Shown here one piece after another: positions 57,982 through 64,000 of a stretch of 64,000 bases of DNA. The DNA is from Cordia subcordata. Lineage: Eukaryota; Streptophyta; Magnoliopsida; Boraginales; Cordiaceae. Location: positions 1-64,000 of the forward strand of contig JAPTOF010000046.1 of the NCBI GenBank assembly GCA_028554755.1, read 5' to 3'. The position numbers and the translations under genes are program-made. The notes beneath the pieces are model-generated. The model had not been told where the DNA came from and ran no database searches. It was given only the letters and a program-made list of their open reading frames with translations. Every line of letters begins with the position of its first letter. Position 1 is the first letter of the stretch.

Positions 57982-58058
57982 TTTTTTCCTTTCTTTTTTT
58001 GCGAGGAAAGTAAGAAATTTCATTCAAGAAAGAAAACAAAATTACAAATACAAACTGA

Positions 58059-61000
58059 TCAAAGGAGGATTTCTTCCATCCCCCACAATTTACAAATTTT
58101 CCTATTCAAACTAGAAGTAGTGAAATATTTTCCAACAATGCATTTAAGTCTAACATGATTAAAGATGGATGAAAAGATTTGCTCCTCTGTCTTGAAACTC
58201 TTGTGAAATTCACGATGATTCCTCTCAATCCAAATGAAGTAGATTGCAGCCTCCAAAAAGTGCTTCAAGATAGTAGCTTTAAGATTATCTTCGAGTGCAA
58301 AAGGTGAAATAAAAGCAATAATGTCTCCCCAATCGATCAAAGTTTCTTGGATCATGGTAAGATGAAGTCCTTTCCTCCAGATCCTTCTAGTGAAACAACA
58401 ATTAAAGAAAAGATGGTCTCTAGTTTCACATCCAAAGTTGCAAAAAATGCAAGTGGGATTCAGCTCTCTACCCCAATAAAGCAATCTGAATTTTGTGGAA
58501 AGTCGATCATGAATAGCAAGCCAAGTAAAAAATGCATGTCTTGGTGTATGTCCTTTGAACCAAACAATATAGTGCCAATCAACTTTATTCTTCTTCCTTC
58601 TGATTTCCTCCCAAGTGTGCGAGAAAGTGAATTCACCATTTGGAGAAAGTTTCCAAGTAAAAGCATCAAGATTTTCTTCCACAAGATTGGTGCAAGGTGG
58701 ATCAAAATGCATGAGATGAATAGGCCAAAACCAATTACCAAAAACGAAAATGTCACACACCTTAGCATAGTATGGTGGATTGTTGAGAGTGCTGCTCCAA
58801 AATTGCTAAGTACCCCATGTGTGTGCCATTTGTCATGCCAAAAGTGCGTGTGCTTTCCATTGCCGAGTACATGAGAGATATGGGCTCTTGCAAAGTTTCG
58901 AATTTTGAGGAGGTTTTGAGAACCCAACTATCATCCTTAGAAGTGGTGAGAGTCCAAATCGATTTGTCCTTGATGTAGTTAATTTGCATCCAATTGCTCC
59001 AAAGAGAATCCCTACAAGTATACATTCTCCAAAAGGATTTAAGGAGAAAAGTGCTGTTGATGTCTTCAATCTTCCGGATACCAAGTCCACCTTCATCAAG
59101 AGGGAGACAAATGTCTTTCCATGCAATCTTAGCCACAGAATTCTTCCAAAGAAAAGAACAAAATTTGGATTCAATTATTTAAATGATACTTTTGGGAAGA
59201 AGAAATGCACCAGCCCAAAAGGAACAAATTTGCAAGAGTGTGGATTTGATAAGGGTTAATCTACCCATGTAGGAAAGCCAATGATTGGTCCAGCTTTCAA
59301 GCCTTCTATTGATTTTCTCCAAAAGAGGTAAACAATCTGCCCTACGGAGCTTCCTTGACACAAGAGGAACACCCAAATATCTTATAGGAAGATTACCTTC
59401 TTTGAAGTTCATTTTGCAGAGAATGGCCAGCTTTGTTTCATGAGGAACACCACCAAAGAAAATATTACTCTTGGAAGGGTTTGCTTTAAGACCCGAGAGA
59501 GAGCAAAAGTTCTCCAAGACATCCATAATGCACTCAATTGATTTGATATTTCCTTTGCAAAAGATAAAAGGTCATCAGCAAAACAAAGATGGTTCAACCT
59601 CAACTTTGCACATTTTGGATGAAACCCAAACTTTTGATCTTGTTCCAACTTGTTGAGCATGCATGATAATACTTCCATGCAAATAACAAACATGTATGGT
59701 GAGAGGATCCTTGCCTTATCCCATTTGCTCCTTTAAAATACCCTCTAAACTTCCATTGATTGCCACAGAGAAACTTGTTGATGTGATACAAGACATGATC
59801 CATTTCACAAAGAAACTTGGGAAGCCAAACGCATGAAGAGTACATTCAATAAAATTCCAATTGAGTGAATCAAAAGCCTTCATGATATCAACTTTGAGTG
59901 CACAACGAGGAGAAATATGAGTTCTTGAATAGCCTCTAAGGATATCATGTGCAACAAGAATATTCTCATTAATAAGCCTCCCTTTAATAAAAGCCGATTG
60001 ATTCCAAGAGATGATAGAAGGCAAACACTCTTTGAGCCTATTTGCAAGAATCTTGGATATGCATTTATAAATGGTGTTGCAGCAAGAAATAGGCCTAAAA
60101 TCTTTTACCCAAGAAGGGTTTTGGACTTTGGGAATAAGGGCAATATAAGTAGCATTTACCTCTTGGAGCAACTTTGAGGAGTGGAAAAAAGACTTTATTG
60201 CTTTGTGCACATCTTCCCCAACAACCTCCCAAGCCATCTTGTAGAAGTGTGAAGTATAGCCATCCGGCCCCGGGCTCTTGTTTGGATTAATGGAGAAAAG
60301 AGTTGTTTTGATTTCCTCAAAGGTAATGGGAGCAGCAAGCTTTGCCAAGCAACTTTCCTCAATGGTTTTCACTAAAATGCTTTTGATGGTCTCCACACTA
60401 GCAATTGAATGTGAGGGAGTGCCAAAGAGATTTTTGAAGTAGGAGATGAATTCAGCCTTTATCTCCTCCTTTGAAGTGATGAGATTCCCCTCATTGTCGT
60501 TAATGGCAAAGATGGAGTTTATGTTTTTCCTTTCACGAAACTTATTGTGGAAGAACTTTGTATTAGCATCTCCATCTTTAATCCAATGTATGCGAGCCTT
60601 TTGGTGGAGCATCTTTTTATAGGTGTCTTCAAGCTCTTCAATATTCCTCATAATCTCCTTTTCTTTGTTAAGAGCCTCTTCATTAAGGTACCCATTCAGC
60701 ATGGCAAGTTGGACATCCGAAAGGGTTCTTTTAAGATCCTCAACTTGACTTGGGATGCAGGAGAAATAATTCTTGTCAAAATCCTTGAGCACTCTTTTGA
60801 GTGCTTTTGTTTTGGAAAAGAATGAACATTGGAGTGCCAAAAACCCGTGCATTCCAATGTTTTTCCACCTCATGCAAGAAAAGAGGATGAGTTGTCCAAG
60901 CATTGTAGAACTTGAAAGGCTTTGGTGAAGAAGGCTTGATGATGCAAGTATGAACCACAAGAGGACAATGGTCTGAAATACCTGGGCTATCCACTAAGAG

Positions 61001-61633
61001 AGAAGAGTGATCCAAGTGGTCCATCCAAAAGGTGTTGACAAGAGCTCTATCCAACTTACTTGCAATAAGATTGCCTTTGGAGCTTCGGTTGGTCCAAGTG
61101 AAATGAGGCCCAATAGTCTTAATCTCAGAGAGTCTAGCTTGAGAAATGCAATTCTTGAAATCCAACGCACTTGGAGCAATGGTGGTGGTGGAAGATCTAT
61201 CTCCACAATTCAGAACCTCATTAAAGTCTCCAAGAATACAAAGTGGCCCGTTATAACACCTTACACTCCAACTTTCAATTTTTGCCCAAAGGTGCTGTCT
61301 TCTTGAAGGATCATTCCTACCATACACAAAAGCCACAAAAATAGGAACTTGGGATGGAATTTCCAAATGGAAAAGGATTCCTTGATCCATAGTGTCAATT
61401 ATTGTAGCCTTGATGTGTTGCTTCCAAAAAACCCAAATTCTGCCAGCCAAATTATCATCGATGTAGTTTGCAAAACCCAAAGTGTTAAAATATGAAGCAA
61501 TGAGAGTATCATTGTCCACTTTGGTCTCCAAAACACAAAAACAATCAAGCCTATGCTTGTTTATTAGGTTCTTCATTTCTTTATGCTTTTTAGGGGAATT
61601 GAAACCCCTAATGTTCCATGCACACAAAATCAT
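58059..61633 (-). pseudogene. LINE5 ORF2 (EN, RT, zf-RVT; several frameshifts)
   Basis: The ATG at 61631-61633 overlaps the ORF1 stop (TAATG). The EN is open for about 270 codons: CAWNIRGFNSPKK, CVLETKVDN, GDFNEVLNCG, FTWTN, SDHCPLVV. Then a frameshift near 60815; linker HQKARIHWIKDGDANTKFFH; NKSPGPDGYTSHFY; KDFRPISCCNTIYK; motif A LKVDIMKAFDSLNW. Further shifts lie near 59745, 59700 and 59570 (just after FADDLL), 59160, 58915 and 58795. The zf-RVT half is open (58059-58760) with HTPRHAFFTW and CIFCNFGCETRDHLFFNC. Non-functional. Confidence 0.92.
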
Positions 61634-63637
61634 TAAGAGGTATGAGTGGTGACCAGCCCCTCTATCATCTTTCCATGAATTATCTTGCTCGCAATTGGAT
61701 CATCATCTTCTTTTTCATTTGCTTGGTTGAGGATCTCCCCTTCTTCCTTGTGTCCAAAGGAATCAAGTTTCCTTTCAACTTTCATCCCAACTTCATCTTC
61801 AATATTCAAAGTATCTTCATTGTGCTCATCCTCCGGCCAAGGACTTCAAAGCAATTTTGACGATTTAGAGTTGAGTCAATTGTAACCTTAGGAGAATTTG
61901 GCCTAGTAGACTTCATTTCCTTATTTGGAGTGGAAATTTCATTGCTCAAACCCTCATGATTCTTCAATGGAGCTTGCTTTTTGCCCACAACTTGCCATTC
62001 TTGGCGAGTTTTTGCTTGCTGCCCAAAGTGAGTAGTTTGAGGATTTTGTTGTGTTTTCGGCTTCAATGGGCAATTCTCCTCAACATGCCCAACCATTTTA
62101 CAATGTATGCATTTGCTTGGCTTCCAAGCATATTCAACCTCAACTTTTGCTCTTGTACCATTCTTGAGTTTTGGAAACACAACATCCGGGAGGTTTCCTT
62201 CAAGATCCACTTCAATGCAAACCCTAGCAAAGTCCAGGTTCCTTCTAGAATCCGTAAGTGCATCCATTTGAATAGGCTTACCAATGAAAGAGGCAATGTA
62301 ACCAAGCCCTCTTTTAGAGTATAGACTCAATGGAACATCCCAAAGCTTAATCCAAATTGGAACTTTATTACATGATAGGTTCACAAACTCGAGGTTGGGT
62401 TCCCATTTTCTAAGCAACAGCGGTCTATGGTTAACATGCCAAAGTTGTTGAAGGACTTTTTGACAAATTTCTTCATTTTCAAATTTGAAAAGGAAAAGAC
62501 CTTTTCCTTTAGTATGTATGTCCACTTTACCAAATTTCTTCCAAGCAAATTCCACCATATTTTTGATTAAGAAAAAAGGTGGTGGAGCTCCTAAAACTGC
62601 CCAACTAAGCAATGACTCCAAAATTTATCACCCTCTTCATAAAGATCATCCGGAGGATCAACAACTTCCCTCTTGCCTTCCACAATATTGTAAGCATGCT
62701 CTTCATCAAATTTAAGATTTGTATTGATATGCTCAGCAAAAACACCTCCCCAATCGGGTGAAGGATCACTTGGGGAAGGAACATACCTGAGTTTAAGTGG
62801 TTTGCGCCAAGCATTTTGCTTATTTTGTGTTTGAGCTTTGGTTTGCATGTTAACTCCTTGAGCTCTTTGGGCGTTTTCTTCTTTCTGTCTCTTGAAGACA
62901 TCATTGAATGAAGTGCTGCCTTGAAAGACATCTTCATTATTAGTATGAGCATGAACTTGAAAAACAAGCTTTGGTGAGGAAGAAAGCTTCAGATTTGTAA
63001 CATGCTGAAATGGTGTCTTGCTTGCAATGCTGGCAGCCACGTCATTTTCTTTAGTCTTCTGATTTGGCATGGTTTTTCCGTTTGAAACATGAGCAAGTGG
63101 AGGGAAATTCTCAGCATTATCACGTGGCCCAGCATACAAAGTGTTGGAATCAGATTTTAAAAGCTGACCAACTTTTTGAGTTGTCAAGTTTTCCTTAGAA
63201 AAGTCTGAAATAGTGCTGAAGTGATTAGGAGAGAGGTGGTCGGACCCATGTGTAAAAGTTTTAACCGGTCCTTGCATTTCAGCGTTTCCTTTGGACAATA
63301 ACCTTTCTTCCTCAACTCTTTTTCCTCCATTTCCAGCAGCTGAAACGTTTGGAGCAAGGGAACTCGCCATTTCGACTTCAGTTTTGTTAAAGACATCAAC
63401 TTCTTCGCTCTCATACGGATGGCCATCTTCAAGTGCATCATAGACCTCTTTGAAAAGCAAGCTTGAGGTTGATTGAGCATCTTCATTTGAGTGAGATGAA
63501 GAGGCCGAATCAACCTCAACTTTGGAGGAAGAACCCGAGCAAGCAAGAGTGTGTGCAGCAACATCATTCTTCTTCTCCTTTGCCTTGAGCCGAGTGCTAG
63601 TACGAGTAGGGGGAGAGTTTCTCTTTTTCTTTCCCAT
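61633..63637 (-). pseudogene. LINE5 ORF1 (two frameshifts)
   Basis: The start ATG at 63635-63637 gives MGKKKRNSPPTRTSTRLKA, a basic N-terminus, then a Ser/Glu-rich region, NAWRKPLKLRYVPS, DWGGVFAEHINTNLKF and HCLVGQF. A frameshift near 62600 leads into the DUF4283-like domain (KLWDVPLSLYSKRGLGYIAS) and knuckle CIHCKMVGHVEENC. A second shift near 61845, after FEVLGR, leads to the acidic end EEGEILNQANEKEDDD. About 670 codons in total, acting as the RNA-binding chaperone-type protein of the element. Confidence 0.9.
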
Positions 63638-63807
63638 GAATCAGAAAAAAGAAAAAATTTGAGAGAGAGGTGTTTTGTTAATGGAAAATGGAGATATGCT
63701 GGTGGTGGCGTGTGGAGGAGAGGTGGTGGCTGGAAGCAAAAATTCTAGAGAGAAGGGAGAGTGTTTTCATGGTAGAGAGAGAAACCTCAATCAGATTATT
63801 GGGTTTT
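63638..63807 (-). promoter_or_regulatory. LINE5 5' UTR (putative internal promoter region)
   Basis: 170 bp, CT-rich on the sense strand (TTTCTCTCTCTACCATG, CTTCTCTCTAGAATTTTTGC), with an upstream ATG before the ORF1 start. Full-length LINEs carry their promoter here; no specific box can be assigned. Confidence 0.5.
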
Positions 63808-63821
63808 TTTTTTCCTTTCTT

Positions 63822-64000
63822 CATCATTTGAATTTGGAAAGTTGAAATTTCCTTGTGCATGGTCAGCGCCTCTTGAAGGTGGTTTTGCTCTTTGCTCTTC
63901 CAAATATGTGGAGCTTTGTTTTTCAGCGTTTGAAAGCTTTGTAGTCATGGCTTGTGTGGCGTCCACTTCAGCAAAAATAAGTTGCTGATTTGGCATATTT
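63822..64000 (-). pseudogene. LINE4 ORF1, N-terminal side (continues off the window)
   Basis: Open minus frame from the right edge to the LINE5 insertion: MPNQQLIFAEVDATQAM aligns with MPNQKTKENDVAASIAS of LINE5 ORF1 and ends NFNFPNSNDEERK. It is the displaced half of the ORF1 at 56821-57981. Confidence 0.8.

Larger units (their letters stand above)
53150..57995 (-). mobile_element. LINE4, 3' part (ORF2 and most of ORF1)
   Basis: The T-run 53150-53158 follows LINE3 ATATCAACA. Contains all of ORF2 and the C-terminal half of ORF1. Interrupted by LINE5 within ORF1 and resumes at 63808. Its 5' end lies beyond the window. Confidence 0.9.
57996..63807 (-). mobile_element. LINE5, full-length (5.8 kb)
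   Basis: The only LINE whose two ends and both ORFs are all in the window: 5' UTR (170 bp), ORF1, ORF2, 58 bp 3' UTR and a short A-run (T-run 57994-58000). Inserted in LINE4 ORF1 with a TSD, so younger than LINE4, yet it has many frameshifts. Confidence 0.92.
57982..63821 (-). repeat. 14 bp TSD around LINE5
   Basis: TTTTTTCCTTTCTT at 57982-57995 and 63808-63821. GGG precedes the T-run in both copies but with 6 versus 10 T, so the TSD could be a few bases longer with slippage. LINE4 ORF1 reads continuously across the excision (NSNDEERK then PSFIARHN). Confidence 0.85.

Noticed and set aside
41594..64000. Host plant gene, tRNA or rRNA between elements
   Set aside because: Every interval is accounted for by LINE ORFs, UTRs, tails or TSDs. 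No tRNA or rRNA motif or non-LINE exon was recognised.
1..64000. LTR retrotransposon or DNA transposon
   Set aside because: No LTR pair, integrase, protease or terminal inverted repeat seen. Insertions end in poly(A) with TSDs of variable length (11-17 bp), as expected for TPRT.

Overview
The window contains no recognisable host gene. It is entirely non-LTR retrotransposon (LINE) DNA. Every readable protein fragment belongs to a plant L1-type LINE: ORF1 with a DUF4283-like domain and a CX2CX4HX4C knuckle, and ORF2 with an AP-like endonuclease (EN), reverse transcriptase (RT) and a C-terminal zf-RVT domain. Composition is AT-rich. The ORF2 architecture ending in zf-RVT points to a flowering plant; I cannot name the species.

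Region 1 (1-41593) is a head-to-tail array of a LINE-derived unit of about 3.06 kb on the + strand. One partial and 13 complete units are visible, and the array runs off the left edge. Each unit reads: last ~98 codons of ORF1, ORF2 EN and linker, a ~180 bp antisense tail of another retroelement that replaces the RT catalytic core, then RT C-terminus, zf-RVT, 3' UTR and poly(A), joined directly to the next unit. All units share the same junction and the same internal scar, so the block was amplified as DNA rather than inserted 14 times. Differences between units cluster in a few short, mostly homopolymeric spots.

Region 2 (41594-49425) is dominated by ORF1-only elements. A decayed ORF1 (minus, 41614-43926) abuts the array. 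A + strand LINE ORF2 relic (about 43993-44889) is interrupted by a short + strand element with an 11 bp target-site duplication (TSD). It is also interrupted by a complete minus-strand ORF1-only element (44890-49425, 15 bp TSD), which in turn holds a 5'-truncated LINE (46390-48315, 17 bp TSD). The ORF1-only tails carry a long stem-loop in the 3' UTR that differs in sequence but not in pairing.

Region 3 (49441-64000) is a telescope of minus-strand LINEs, each apparently inserted into the body of the one before: LINE2 (from 49440), LINE3 (52413), LINE4 (53150) and LINE5 (57996-63807, full length, 14 bp TSD). The missing 5' parts of LINE4, LINE3, LINE2 and the + strand relic should lie beyond the right edge. 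All ORF2 copies are broken or truncated, so nothing here looks autonomously active.

The most interesting hypotheses are a half-LINE (ORF1-only) family that borrows ORF2 in trans through a shared 3' terminus and a covarying stem-loop, and a LINE-derived macrosatellite seeded by one poly(A)-to-ORF1 junction.
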